DNA from: Nitrospirota bacterium
GTDB lineage: Bacteria > Nitrospirota_A > Leptospirillia > Leptospirillales > Leptospirillaceae
Reading direction: 5' to 3'
NCBI GenBank assembly: GCA_021838585.1
Contig: JAKCDE010000012.1
Location: 1-33,834 of the forward strand
DNA: 33,834 bases
In this document: positions 9,102 to 17,077 of the stretch, in pieces
Numbering within the stretch: position 1 is the first letter of the stretch
Layout: each line of letters starts with the position of its first letter
Made by a program: the position numbers and the translations under genes
The notes under the pieces: model-generated
What the model was told of the DNA's origin: nothing
What the model saw: only the letters and a program-made list of their open reading frames with translations
The model's database searches: none

Positions 9102-9605
9102 ATGGAATCCCAGGCACCAGAACTGATCGTCCGTTGGTTTCACTTTTTGGCCGGCATCATGTGGATCGGCCTTCTTTACTACTTCAACTTCGTCCAGGCC
9201 GCCTTCCTGAAAGCCGCCTCCCCCGAGGCCAAGGCCGATGCCTTCAAGAATCTTGTTCCCCGCGCCCTTCTGTTTTTTCGGTGGGCGGCGCTCCTGACCG
9301 TCCTCTTCGGACTTTCCATTCTCGGTCAGAGACATATTCTTCTGAATGCCTACACCCTTCATGGCAGTGCCGCGGTGATCGGAATGGGCGCCTGGCTCGG
9401 AACCATCATGCTTTTCAACGTCTGGGTCTTCATCTGGCCGAACCAGAAGAAGGTCATCGGACTCGTTCCCGCCGAAGCGGCCGAAAAAGCCAAGGCCGGG
9501 CGTGTCGCCTTCCTGGCCAGCCGGGTCAACGTCATGCTGTCGATCCCCATGCTCTTTTTCATGGGAGCCTCTTCCCATGGCGGAGCCCTCTTCATCGGCC
9601 ACTGA
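9102..9605 (+). CDS. Four-helix membrane protein resembling the PuuD/urate-oxidase N-terminal membrane domain
   Basis: The 167-residue integral membrane protein has about four transmembrane helices. The opening segment VRWFHFLAGIMWIGLLYYFN is typical of the membrane domain described as Urate_ox_N (PuuD family). Conserved-looking histidines occur at residue 14, in LHGSAAVIG and in the C-terminal SSHGGALFIGH, and could bind haem or metal. The cytochrome c domain that follows in full PuuD proteins is absent, and no purine-catabolism genes are nearby, so a urate hydroxylase role should not be assumed. The ATG follows AAGGAG at good spacing. The gene is preceded by a micropeptide gene and followed by a strong terminator. 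A 13-base sequence ending GATTCAAGGG is nearly duplicated just after the stop. Confidence 0.75.
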   Translation: MESQAPELIVRWFHFLAGIMWIGLLYYFNFVQAAFLKAASPEAKADAFKNLVPRALLFFRWAALLTVLFGLSILGQRHILLNAYTLHGSAAVIGMGAWLGTIMLFNVWVFIWPNQKKVIGLVPAEAAEKAKAGRVAFLASRVNVMLSIPMLFFMGASSHGGALFIGH

Positions 9606-9646
9606 TTCAAGGGCCATTGATTCAAGGGAACGACAACGAAACATCG

Positions 9647-9679
9647 AAAAAGGCCAGGGTTAAAACCCTGGCCTTTTTT
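9647..9679. terminator. Rho-independent terminator, probably bidirectional
   Basis: A near-perfect stem (AAGGCCAGGGTT pairing with AACCCTGGCC plus T's) is flanked by an A-run on the left and a T-run on the right. It ends the plus-strand operon at 9605. It can also end the minus-strand gpmA operon, whose last small ORF stops at 9690. Confidence 0.92.
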
Positions 9680-9689
9680 GTGGGAAAAT

Positions 9690-9824
9690 TCAGGTTGGGG
9701 AATGGAGATAGGACCAGACGGTATAGAACAGCATAATGCCGAAACCCGCCTTCAAAACGAGGATCAGAATCTTGAGTCTCCGGTGCCGGGCATCTTCCCG
9801 GTCATCAGCACGGCGGGGGTCCAT
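9690..9824 (-). CDS. Putative 44-residue single-span membrane peptide overlapping the gpmA 3' end
   Basis: An ATG inside the last codons of gpmA opens a different frame of 44 codons. The product has a charged N-terminus (MDPRRADDREDARHRR), one hydrophobic helix (LKILILVLKAGFGIMLF) and a short aromatic tail. It stops just before the shared terminator. The charge-then-helix pattern looks like a real membrane peptide. There is no strong Shine-Dalgarno sequence (an A-rich tract and GATCC precede the ATG), so translation would depend on coupling to gpmA. Confidence 0.5.
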   Translation of the reverse strand: MDPRRADDREDARHRRLKILILVLKAGFGIMLFYTVWSYLHSPT

Positions 9825-10473
9825 CGAGGATCTTTTTTTCGAGAACCGTGATCCCCGGAAGTCCAGGAATCGATTCGGTCTCCGGGCTCAAGATTCCGAG
9901 CCGGTAGACGATGGGGGTGGCCGTGGGAATGTTCAGCTCGAGGATCTGTTCCCGGGTCAGCCGGTCGAGTTCCATCACCATGGCCCGCAGAGAGTTTCCG
10001 TGGGCGACCACGAGGCAGTCCTCACCCCGCATGAGCGCCGGAAGGATGGAGGCGTGCACATACGGGAGTACCCGATCCTTGGTCATCTTGAGGCTTTCTC
10101 CTCCGGGGGGAGCCACATCGTAGCTTCGGCGCCAGATGTGAACCTGTTCGTCTCCGTATTTTTTGGCTGTTTCACTCTTGTTCAGACCCTGGAGGTCTCC
10201 GTAGTGGCGCTCGTTTAAGGCCTCCGATTTTTCGATGGGGACGCCCAGATGGCCCGAAGTCTCGAGAATGAGGGCGAGTGTTTTCTGGGCCCGCATCAGG
10301 TTCGAGGTGAAGGCCCGGGACACGGGATAGGCCGACAGCTGCTTCCCGGCGAAACGGGCCTCCTCTTCCCCCCGGGGGGAAAGGTCGACGTCAACCCATC
10401 CCGTAAACCGATTTTCCTTGTTCCATACACTTTCCCCATGTCTCACCAATATGAGTCGTGCTTCTTTTCCCAA
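9805..10473 (-). CDS. gpmA: 2,3-bisphosphoglycerate-dependent phosphoglycerate mutase
   Basis: This cytoplasmic enzyme interconverts 3- and 2-phosphoglycerate in glycolysis and gluconeogenesis. Motifs are LVRHGES with the phosphohistidine, NRFTGWVDVDLS, ALNERHYGDLQGLNK with the catalytic Glu, and VVAHGNSLRA with the second His. I chose a TTG start at 10473, preceded by GGGGAGG at six bases, which gives a family-like beginning of M-GKEARLILVRHG (222 residues). The frame stays open to a second TTG at 10512, with a weaker ribosome-binding site, which would add 13 residues. It follows the DUF971 gene on the same strand. Confidence 0.95.
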   Translation of the reverse strand: MGKEARLILVRHGESVWNKENRFTGWVDVDLSPRGEEEARFAGKQLSAYPVSRAFTSNLMRAQKTLALILETSGHLGVPIEKSEALNERHYGDLQGLNKSETAKKYGDEQVHIWRRSYDVAPPGGESLKMTKDRVLPYVHASILPALMRGEDCLVVAHGNSLRAMVMELDRLTREQILELNIPTATPIVYRLGILSPETESIPGLPGITVLEKKILDGPPPC

Positions 10474-10554
10474 GAACGGCCTCCCCGCGATTGGATGGTT
10501 GGTTCCGGACAAGTCTCGATGGCCCTATCCTATCATAAGGACGAGGGTCACGGG

Positions 10555-10878
10555 TCAGCGACCCTGGGGATGACACGCGGGGCAGGGACAGAGGCTCCGG
10601 AGAAGTTCGAAGGAATATATTCCCGTGTCATGGCCGTCGGAGAAGCCGATGGAAAGGGCGTAATTGCCCACCAGATGCCAGGAGGCGGGACGGACGTCCC
10701 CCGGGACCTCCTCCTCCCGGAGGGTTCGCTCCCCGGTCCATTCATTGACGCAGGCGGCGCAGGGACAGGAGAGCCGGAGAAAGCGATTGTCATAGAGGGA
10801 CTCGTGGCCGTCCCGCCAGACGATGCGAACGGAGCGGGAGTCGGGGGCGTCGATGTTTTGGGGTGAGGCGGTGGACAT
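10555..10878 (-). CDS. DUF971 (GBBH-like N-terminal domain) protein, possible Fe-S accessory factor
   Basis: The 107-residue protein matches the small stand-alone DUF971 family in its pattern of VRIVWRDGHESLYDNRFLRLSCPCAAC (shown here only as a motif, residues 17-43), a central WHLVGNYALSIGFSDGHDTG and a final SFELLRSLCPCPAC. Cysteines 38, 40, 43, 97, 99 and 102 form two CxCxxC clusters that could bind metal. DUF971 is fused to DUF59 and an Mrp ATPase in the plant protein HCF101, and the Mrp operon lies close upstream here. A role linked to Fe-S assembly is therefore plausible but inferred. The ATG follows AAAGGA at seven bases. It lies between gpsA and gpmA. Confidence 0.85.
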   Translation of the reverse strand: MSTASPQNIDAPDSRSVRIVWRDGHESLYDNRFLRLSCPCAACVNEWTGERTLREEEVPGDVRPASWHLVGNYALSIGFSDGHDTGIYSFELLRSLCPCPACHPQGR

Positions 10879-10938
10879 GGACTTATCCTTTCGGTTCCAT
10901 TTCAGTGGAAGGCCGCTATTGGCAGGATCTTCGGATCA

Positions 10939-11988
10939 TTACGACAGATCCTCCTCGGAGCGGAGGGGGCGGCTCATCAGTTCCGCCAGGGTCTCTTTCA
11001 GATCGGCCTTTTCGTAGAGAATCCGGTAGACCGCCCGGGTGATGGGAAGTTCCACGGCGTAACGCAGGGAAAGTTCGAAGGAAGATTCGGTCGTCGTGAC
11101 CCCCTCGGCCACCTGTCCCAGCTCCGTCAGAATGGTCCGGAGTTCCCCTCCCTGTCCGAGCTTCAGGCCGACAGTCCTGTTCCGGCTTTTGTCTCCCATG
11201 GCGGTCAGAAGAAGGTCCCCGACCCCCGCCAGCCCCGAAAAAGTCAACGGTTCGGCCCCCATCCGGAGACCCAGTCTGGTCATCTCCGCAAGGCCGCGCG
11301 TGATGAGGGCGGCCCTGGCATTGTCTCCCAGCCCCATTCCGTCGGCGATGCCCGTGGCGATCGCAAAGACGTTCTTCATGGCTCCGGCCACCTCGATGCC
11401 TCGGACATCCCCCCGTGTGTAGACCTTGAACCACCTGGTATTGAAGAGCCTTTGCACCTCGCTGGCCAGGACGGGATCGGTGGAGGCGGCCACGACGGCG
11501 GTCGGAGCCTTCTTGATGACCTCTCTGGCAAAGGAAGGGCCGGAAAGGATCGCATAATCGGCGGAGGAAGGCGAATAGGATTCGGCGACGATCTCCGAGA
11601 CAAGGGAGAGGTTTCCCTGTTCGATCCCCTTCGAGGCTCCGATGACGGGAACCGGAGTCGGGAGATGATCCCTGACGGTAGAGAGAACCTCCCGGCAGGA
11701 CTGGCAGGGAATTGCCAAAACGAGAAGGGTGGCTGTTTCGAGGGCCGCATGGAGATCGGAGGTGACCGAAAGGGATTCGGGAAGAGGAATCCCGGGCAGG
11801 TAGACACGGTTTTCCCGGGTCCGGCAGATATCCTGGGCCAGAATGGGATCCCTGACCCAAAGGGTCGTCGGCCATCCGGCGGAGGCGAGATGCCCGGCCA
11901 GGGCCGTTCCCCACGATCCTCCTCCCAGGACGACGGGAGCGGGATCCTGTCCGATGCGGACAAAGGCATTGAGCGGTTCGGATGTCAT
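10939..11988 (-). CDS. gpsA: NAD(P)H-dependent glycerol-3-phosphate dehydrogenase
   Basis: GpsA reduces dihydroxyacetone phosphate to sn-glycerol 3-phosphate for phospholipid synthesis in the cytoplasm. The 349-residue product has the dinucleotide-binding loop LGGGSWGTALA near the N-terminus and ILSGPSFAREV. The active-site region EVAGAMKNVFAIATGIADGM carries the catalytic Lys, followed by FSGLAGVGDLLLT and the C-terminal substrate-binding segment. The length is a little above the usual 330-340 because of a short N-terminal extension. The ATG follows AAAGGA. It sits nine bases after truA in the same operon. Confidence 0.96.
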   Translation of the reverse strand: MTSEPLNAFVRIGQDPAPVVLGGGSWGTALAGHLASAGWPTTLWVRDPILAQDICRTRENRVYLPGIPLPESLSVTSDLHAALETATLLVLAIPCQSCREVLSTVRDHLPTPVPVIGASKGIEQGNLSLVSEIVAESYSPSSADYAILSGPSFAREVIKKAPTAVVAASTDPVLASEVQRLFNTRWFKVYTRGDVRGIEVAGAMKNVFAIATGIADGMGLGDNARAALITRGLAEMTRLGLRMGAEPLTFSGLAGVGDLLLTAMGDKSRNRTVGLKLGQGGELRTILTELGQVAEGVTTTESSFELSLRYAVELPITRAVYRILYEKADLKETLAELMSRPLRSEEDLS

Positions 11989-11997
11989 CAGATCCTT

Positions 11998-12831
11998 TCA
12001 GGGAAAAGGGGCCTGGATTCTGGAAGAAGGATAGCAGTTTTGGAATCTCGGGTCGAATGGGTCCCGGTTTCCGTAGAGGACGCGGACCAGGGCCAGCCCC
12101 TCGGGCGGAAGAGGGGTGATGGGCCGAAAAGGAGGAGGAGATCCCGGACGAAGGAGCCCCGCGATTTCGGACCCGCTTCGCCGTCCCTCCCCGACCTCCT
12201 TCAGGATCCCGCCGATCATCCGGACCATGCGATGGAGAAATCCCGGCCCGGAAATCCAGAGGGCATAGCCCGCGGGAAGAGGCTCCCAAAGAAGTCCGGT
12301 AACGGAACGGACCGGATCTTCGGGACAGGAGGAGGCCACGGAGAAATGTCGGAAATCATGGCGGCCGATAAAGGCGCGGGAGGCTTCGACGGCCGTGGTG
12401 AGATTGAAGTCAGAGTGAAGAGAGCCGGAAAAGGGCTCGTCCAAAGGATGATGGGACAAATGTCGGGGAAGAAGGCGAAACGTGTATTTGTAGATTTTCC
12501 CCGTGGCGCTGTGGCGCGCGTGAAAGTCTCCCGGGACGGGACTGGACTCGAGGACACGGATTTCAGGGGGGAGACGGGTATTCAGAAGTCGCGCCAGCCG
12601 GTCAGGAGGTATGGAAAAATCCGGGGGAAGATCGGCATGGGCCACCTGTCCCCAGGCCGACACGCCGGCATCGGTCCGACCCGCCCCGGTGATCCTCACC
12701 CGGGTTTTGGCAAAGGATTCCAGAGCCTCTTCAAGAAGGGACTGGACAGTCGGATCTCTCGGCTGAATTTGCCATCCCGAAAAAGGGCGGCCGTCGTAGG
12801 CCAGAAGAAGGGCGACCCGGATGCGTTCCAT
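11998..12831 (-). CDS. truA: tRNA pseudouridine(38-40) synthase TruA
   Basis: TruA converts uridines 38-40 of the tRNA anticodon stem-loop to pseudouridine. The sequence begins MERIRVALLLAYDGRPFSGW, the typical start of the family, and has the catalytic Asp in AGRTDAGVSAWGQVAH. Later motifs include FHARHSATGKIYKY and FLHRMVRMIGGILKEVGEG. The chosen ATG at 12831 directly follows GAGAGGG and gives 277 residues. The frame is open further upstream into the neighbouring small gene, but that extension is not family-like. Confidence 0.95.
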   Translation of the reverse strand: MERIRVALLLAYDGRPFSGWQIQPRDPTVQSLLEEALESFAKTRVRITGAGRTDAGVSAWGQVAHADLPPDFSIPPDRLARLLNTRLPPEIRVLESSPVPGDFHARHSATGKIYKYTFRLLPRHLSHHPLDEPFSGSLHSDFNLTTAVEASRAFIGRHDFRHFSVASSCPEDPVRSVTGLLWEPLPAGYALWISGPGFLHRMVRMIGGILKEVGEGRRSGSEIAGLLRPGSPPPFRPITPLPPEGLALVRVLYGNRDPFDPRFQNCYPSSRIQAPFP

Positions 12832-12836
12832 CCCTC

Positions 12837-13085
12837 TCAGGGGGCGGCCCAGGGTTCGTTGCGGCAAAGGGCTTCCCAAGCCTCCTTGAGATCGAGGAAG
12901 GCTTCGAGCTCCTGGGAAAGGGCTTCCTCCCACCCTTTCCAGTCTTCCGGGATTCCGGCATTCGCGGGAGATTCTCCACCGCCGAGGGTTTTTTTGTAGG
13001 CCAGTTCCGAGCGGTGGCGGGCCAGCCGGTATTCCTTGTGGCGTTCGTCGAAAACAGCCAGCCGTTGAACCTTGAGTGGATCCAT
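12837..13085 (-). CDS. Small charged protein of unknown function (82 residues)
   Basis: I do not recognise this family. The ATG at 13085 follows AGGAG at four bases, and the stop lies five bases before the truA start, which argues for a real, co-transcribed gene. The product is soluble, rich in Arg, Glu and Lys, and probably helical, with repeated Trp in the second half (DWKGWEEAL, KEAWEAL). It is the first gene of the operon leading into truA and gpsA. An upstream TTG would add ten residues but has no support. Confidence 0.7.
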   Translation of the reverse strand: MDPLKVQRLAVFDERHKEYRLARHRSELAYKKTLGGGESPANAGIPEDWKGWEEALSQELEAFLDLKEAWEALCRNEPWAAP

Positions 13086-13140
13086 GGATCTCCTATCCCT
13101 TGAAAAAGAGGACAATAAGCCAGTCTTGAGTCGGATCAGA

Positions 13141-13169
13141 TGAAAAGAGGAGGGAGAACCCCTCCTCTT
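13141..13169 (-). terminator. Rho-independent terminator of the isc-mrp operon
   Basis: A perfect 10-bp stem (AAGAGGAGGG, loop 13155-13159, CCCTCCTCTT; 13145-13169) is followed on the minus strand by a short T-run (TTTTC). It starts six bases after the mrp stop and separates the isc-mrp operon from the truA operon. Confidence 0.85.
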
Positions 13170-13175
13170 CCCGGT

Positions 13176-14267
13176 TCAGGCCAGGGTTCCGAGGGTGATG
13201 GGGGTGAACTCGGAGTTCAGGACGCTGATGCGGGACGCGATGTTGCCGGCAATTTTCAGATAGGCCTCCGAAAGAGGACTCTTCGGCTGGGCGATCCCGA
13301 TCGGACGACCCTGGTCTCCCGCCTCGCGAATGGAGAGGTCGATGGGGATTCTGCCGAGGAAGGGAACCTTGAGTTCGATGGCGGCCTTCTCTCCTCCCCC
13401 CTGGGAAAAAATGGGGGTCTCATGGTGGCAGTGGGGGCAATGGAAGGTGCTCATGTTTTCGACGATCCCCAATATGGGGACGTTGACCTTCTGGAACATT
13501 GCGAGTCCCCTGCGGGAATCCGAAAGGGCGACTTCCTGGGGAGTCGTGACGATGATCGCCCCGGTGACAGGCACGAGCTGGGCCAGCGAGAGCTGGGCGT
13601 CGCCCGTTCCGGGGGGCATGTCGACCACGAGGTAGTCGAGTTCTCCCCACTCCACATCCCGGACGAACTGGGTGATGATTCCGTGCAGCATGGGGCCCCG
13701 CCAGATGAGGGGCGCTCCCGGAGGGGCCATGAAGGCCATCGACATCACCGGGATCTCGTAGGCCTTCGGGGGAAACCATCGGTTGTTCACCTGTTTCGGC
13801 AGAGCGTTGATCCCGAGCATCATGGGGATGTTCGGCCCATAGACGTCCGAATCGAGGATGCCGACCTTGGCCCCGAGCTCCGTGAGGGCGATCGCCAGAT
13901 TGACGGCCGTGGTCGATTTTCCGACTCCGCCTTTTCCGCTGGAGACCGCGATGACATTCTTGACCCCCTCGATTTCGGCCTTTCCCTCCCGGGCTCCGCC
14001 TCCGGTCGTCCGGGCGGTCATGTGGATGTCCACCGAACGGATCCCCTCGACGGGGGCAAGGGCCTCCATGCAGGCCTTCTTGATCTCCTCCTTGAGAGGG
14101 CAGGCCGGGGTCGTGAGGATCACGGTAAAGGTCACGTTTCCGTCTTTCACCGTGAGATTCTCGATCATTTTCAGGGTCACGAGATCTTTCTTGAAGTCTG
14201 GTTCGATCACGCGTCCTAAGGCCTTCATGACTGACTGTCCAATTTCCTGATCTTTTTCCTGACTCAT
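13176..14267 (-). CDS. mrp: Mrp/ApbC-family Fe-S cluster carrier ATPase
   Basis: This is a cytoplasmic P-loop ATPase that carries and delivers [4Fe-4S] clusters. The 363-residue protein has an N-terminal DUF59/MIP18-like domain (about residues 8-85) with TPACPLKEEI. The Mrp domain has the deviant Walker A SGKGGVGKS (110-118), the switch region DSDVYGPNIPMMLG, VVDMPPGTGD (215-223) and the cluster-binding CPHC (277-280). A GGGAG ribosome-binding site precedes the ATG. It is the last gene of the isc operon, followed directly by a terminator, so its expression is tied to Fe-S supply. Confidence 0.96.
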   Translation of the reverse strand: MSQEKDQEIGQSVMKALGRVIEPDFKKDLVTLKMIENLTVKDGNVTFTVILTTPACPLKEEIKKACMEALAPVEGIRSVDIHMTARTTGGGAREGKAEIEGVKNVIAVSSGKGGVGKSTTAVNLAIALTELGAKVGILDSDVYGPNIPMMLGINALPKQVNNRWFPPKAYEIPVMSMAFMAPPGAPLIWRGPMLHGIITQFVRDVEWGELDYLVVDMPPGTGDAQLSLAQLVPVTGAIIVTTPQEVALSDSRRGLAMFQKVNVPILGIVENMSTFHCPHCHHETPIFSQGGGEKAAIELKVPFLGRIPIDLSIREAGDQGRPIGIAQPKSPLSEAYLKIAGNIASRISVLNSEFTPITLGTLA

Positions 14268-14294
14268 GGAGTCTCCCTGGTGGGTTGAGAATAT

Positions 14295-14729
14295 CTATCC
14301 TGATGATTGGTTTCTGTGATGGAGTGGAGTAAAAAACTCCTTGAATTCCTGGTGGCTCGAATATCCCGTCACCCCGTCATCCCTCAAAAGGTCGATGCGG
14401 TCCGAAGAGGTTGCAAGCACCTCATATTCCCGTCCCTCGGCGTCCTGGAATCCGGGACGGAACGGGTGATCCCTCCAGCAAAATCCAGGATCCGGAGGGA
14501 CCGTCTCAAGAAGAACCCGGAAGGTGGCGGGGTCGATGTCGAGACCCCCCTGCCGGCTTTCCCGGGCTCTTCGGAAATCGTCCCACGTCACCGGGCGGCC
14601 CGTTCCCTTACGCGCCCACAGAAGACGGGCGACCAGAGCCTCTGCAGAGAGTGAGGCCGAGGAAGGGCGGGTGCGGACCCGGAGAATGCGGGGAGGGGTT
14701 ACTGGTTGTCCTTCCATTCTTCCAGCCAT
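14295..14729 (-). CDS. Unknown protein encoded inside the isc operon (144 residues)
   Basis: I do not recognise this protein. It lies between iscX and mrp in the same direction, its start overlapping the end of iscX by about 30 bases and its stop 27 bases before mrp. The middle has a helical basic region (ALVARLLWARKG, then VTWDDFRRARESR). The second half looks like a small globular beta domain (GFCWRDHPFRPGF, GREYEVLATSSDRIDLL), ending in an EFKEFF helix. Only one Cys is present, so a cluster-binding role is not evident. ATGs at 14729 and 14717 are both possible, and neither has a strong ribosome-binding site. The position suggests an Fe-S-related role, but that is inference only. Confidence 0.62.
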   Translation of the reverse strand: MAGRMEGQPVTPPRILRVRTRPSSASLSAEALVARLLWARKGTGRPVTWDDFRRARESRQGGLDIDPATFRVLLETVPPDPGFCWRDHPFRPGFQDAEGREYEVLATSSDRIDLLRDDGVTGYSSHQEFKEFFTPLHHRNQSSG

Positions 14730-14902
14730 GCCATCTGGATGGCTTCGAGGATCTTTTCGTTCGAAGACTTGGGGTCACCCTTAAATCCCGGCAGGGCGAG
14801 AATCCACTGGTGCAGGTCGGTGAAGCGGACCGTGAGCGGGTCGACCTCAGGATGGTGCTCGAAAAGCTGAAACCCGATTTCGTAGGGCTCATTCCAGTTC
14901 AT
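14699..14902 (-). CDS. iscX: IscX, Fe-S assembly regulatory protein
   Basis: IscX is a small acidic protein that binds IscS and iron and modulates cluster assembly in the ISC system. The 67-residue product shows the family motifs DPLTVRFTDLHQWILAL, DPKSSNEKILEAIQMAW and a final LEEWKDNQ. The ATG at 14902 is preceded by GGGGA; the longer open frame upstream is not family-like. It follows fdx, as in E. coli. Confidence 0.95.
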   Translation of the reverse strand: MNWNEPYEIGFQLFEHHPEVDPLTVRFTDLHQWILALPGFKGDPKSSNEKILEAIQMAWLEEWKDNQ

Positions 14903-14916
14903 AGATCGTTCCCCGG

Positions 14917-15252
14917 TTAGTGTTCGTGGGATCCCTTGCTGCAGGGGGGGATCCGCACGGAAATGTCTCCCTTGATATGGGCTTGGCAACCCAGTCGCGA
15001 TTTGAGGGTCAGTCCTTCGGCTTCGTCGAGCTGGTCCTCTTCGTCCTCCTCCATCAGGGAGAGGCGGTCGAAGCCGTCGTCAACAATGACATGGCACGTC
15101 GAGCAGGCACACACTCCCCCGCAATTATGCTCCAGGGGGACATGGGCTTTTTTCGCCGCTTCGAGGATCGTGGCGTTCTCCTCCACCTCCACCGTGACGG
15201 GGGCGAAGGGTTCGGAAAGATGCTCGTCGGGGCGAAACGAGACCTTAGGCAT
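14917..15252 (-). CDS. fdx: ISC-type [2Fe-2S] ferredoxin
   Basis: This is an adrenodoxin-type ferredoxin that supplies electrons for Fe-S assembly on IscU. The 111-residue protein has the cluster ligands Cys44, Cys50 and Cys53 ([10 protein letters not shown], with an extra Cys48) and Cys89 (RLGCQA). An acidic helix with [13 protein letters not shown] lies between them. The length is typical. The start overlaps the hscA stop by eight bases, implying coupling. In E. coli, reduced Fdx docks on IscS, which is of interest here because this operon's IscS lacks its PLP lysine. Confidence 0.96.
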   Translation of the reverse strand: MPKVSFRPDEHLSEPFAPVTVEVEENATILEAAKKAHVPLEHNCGGVCACSTCHVIVDDGFDRLSLMEEDEEDQLDEAEGLTLKSRLGCQAHIKGDISVRIPPCSKGSHEH

Positions 15253-17077
15253 GGGACCCTCCTTCCTTGGAAAGGGCCATTCCCGAGAGAGCGTTGGAAA
15301 GGGACTGGTTCATCAAGCGCTCGGCCAGCGGCTGGGTCAGGCGGTCGAGAGCCTGCGTCTCGTCGCGAACCTTTCGTCCATCCGTTCCCTCCATGGCCGT
15401 TCTGAGACTCTTCATCTGGTTGCGGATGGCCTCCCTGTCGGCGTCGGGGAGGATGTCGGATCCGACCTTCTCCAGAGCCCGTTCGGTGGCGTTCAGGACC
15501 GTCTGGGCCTCGGTCTTCGCATCGACGAGAAGGCGTGTCGCGAAATCTTCCTGGGCATGGGAAAAGGCTTCCTTGAGAAGGGAACGCACATCATCCTTGT
15601 CCAGACCATAGGACGGTTGGATCACCACGTTGGACATCGTTCCGGTCGTCTGCTCCCGGGCGGTCACTTCGAGAATCCCGTTGGCGTCGATCTGGAAGGT
15701 GACCTCGATCCGGGGGGTACCGGCGGGAAGGGGCGGGACTCCCGAAAGGGTGAAGCGGGCCAGGCTCCTGTTGTCCTTGGCCATTTCCCTCTCCCCTTGC
15801 AGGACATGGATGTCCACATTCGTCTGGCCGTCGACGTAAGTCGTGAAAAGTTCCTTGGCCTGGGCGGGAATGGTGGTGTTGCGGGGGATGAGCGTGCTGG
15901 TGACTCCGCCGATGGTTTCGATTCCCAGAGAAAGCGGGGTGACATCGAGAAGAAGAAGATCCTTCCGTCGCCCCGAGAGAATATCGGCCTGGACGGCCGC
16001 TCCCTCGGCGACGACCAGGTCGGGATCCACCGAGTCGAAAAGGGGTTTTCCGAAGAAGGCGGCCACGGCCTCCTTGAAGCGGAGAAAGCGCGTGGAGCCT
16101 CCCACGAGAATGACGCCATCCACATCGGCGGGGGCCGTTCCCCCATCAGAAAGGGCTGCCCGCACGCAGGATAGGGTGCGGTCCACGAAGGGTTCCACCA
16201 GCGCGTTCATCCGGGAACGGGTCAGGGACGTCCGGAATCCGAGAGCCGGAATCGCAACCTCCACCTCTGGTTTAAGGGAGAGGGCGATCTTGGCTCGTTC
16301 CGCCTCTTTTCGCAAAAGATCCCTCACCTCGGAGCGTTCCGCGAGCGAGGCCAGTTTGGGGTTTTCCTCGAGCCAGGCCGAAACGATCGCCCGGTCGAAG
16401 TCCTCTCCTCCCAGATGCGTGTCCCCGCTTGTGGCCCGTACTTCGAAGATTCCTTTCCGGATGTCGAGAAGGGAAAAGTCGAAGGTTCCCCCTCCGAGGT
16501 CGAAGATGGCGAACAGGCCGTCCTTCCCGGACCCAAGACCATAGGCCAGAGCGGCTGCGGTCGGTTCGTTGATGATCCTGAGAACCTTGAGCCCGGCAAT
16601 GGCCCCGGCATCCTTGGTCGCCTGTCGCTGGGCATCGTTGAAATAGGCGGGAACGGTGATGACGGCCTCGGAGACCTCCTGGGACAAAAACTCCTCTGCG
16701 CGGGTTTTCAGGTCGCGGAGAACCAGGGCTCCGATTTCCGGAGGAGTGAGGAACCTGTTCCGGGAGGGGTCGGGAACCGCAGGGGACCCCTTATGGTCGA
16801 CAACGGGATAGGTCAGGCTTCTTCGCTCGGACTCGGTCTCCGCGAAGGATCGCCCCATCAGGCGCTTCGCTGCATAGATGACCGTTGTCTCGGGATCGTT
16901 GATTCTTTCGCGCGCGCTCCACCCCACCCGGACTCCGTCCTTTGAAAGGGCGACCACCGAGGGCAGAAGAAGACGTCCCTCCCGGTCGGGAATGACCTCT
17001 ACCTGACCATCCTCCCGGCGGTAGGCCACGAGCGAATGGGTGGTGCCAAGATCGATTCCCACAACGATTCTGTTCAC
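15245..17077 (-). CDS. hscA: Hsp70-class chaperone HscA
   Basis: HscA is the specialised Hsp70 that uses ATP to release clusters from IscU with the co-chaperone HscB. The 610-residue protein has the actin-like ATPase domain (phosphate loop [10 protein letters not shown] near residue 8, [14 protein letters not shown], and [15 protein letters not shown]). It also has the hydrophobic linker region ([20 protein letters not shown]) and a substrate-binding domain. The length (about 610-620) and the position between hscB and fdx distinguish it from DnaK. Its start overlaps the hscB stop by four bases. Confidence 0.95.
   Translation of the reverse strand: MNRIVVGIDLGTTHSLVAYRREDGQVEVIPDREGRLLLPSVVALSKDGVRVGWSARERINDPETTVIYAAKRLMGRSFAETESERRSLTYPVVDHKGSPAVPDPSRNRFLTPPEIGALVLRDLKTRAEEFLSQEVSEAVITVPAYFNDAQRQATKDAGAIAGLKVLRIINEPTAAALAYGLGSGKDGLFAIFDLGGGTFDFSLLDIRKGIFEVRATSGDTHLGGEDFDRAIVSAWLEENPKLASLAERSEVRDLLRKEAERAKIALSLKPEVEVAIPALGFRTSLTRSRMNALVEPFVDRTLSCVRAALSDGGTAPADVDGVILVGGSTRFLRFKEAVAAFFGKPLFDSVDPDLVVAEGAAVQADILSGRRKDLLLLDVTPLSLGIETIGGVTSTLIPRNTTIPAQAKELFTTYVDGQTNVDIHVLQGEREMAKDNRSLARFTLSGVPPLPAGTPRIEVTFQIDANGILEVTAREQTTGTMSNVVIQPSYGLDKDDVRSLLKEAFSHAQEDFATRLLVDAKTEAQTVLNATERALEKVGSDILPDADREAIRNQMKSLRTAMEGTDGRKVRDETQALDRLTQPLAERLMNQSLSNALSGMALSKEGGSHA

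Noticed and set aside
9102..9605. Functional urate hydroxylase (PuuD)
   Set aside because: Only the membrane domain is present. The cytochrome c domain and any purine-catabolism neighbours are absent.
9603..9629. Short near-tandem repeat (GATTCAAGGG copies) as a mobile-element footprint
   Set aside because: There are only two short copies after a stop codon, with no inverted ends or transposase nearby; a local slippage duplication is enough.
11452..12999. 515-codon plus-strand open frame antisense to gpsA and truA
   Set aside because: It crosses two well-identified genes on the other strand and has shadow-type composition.
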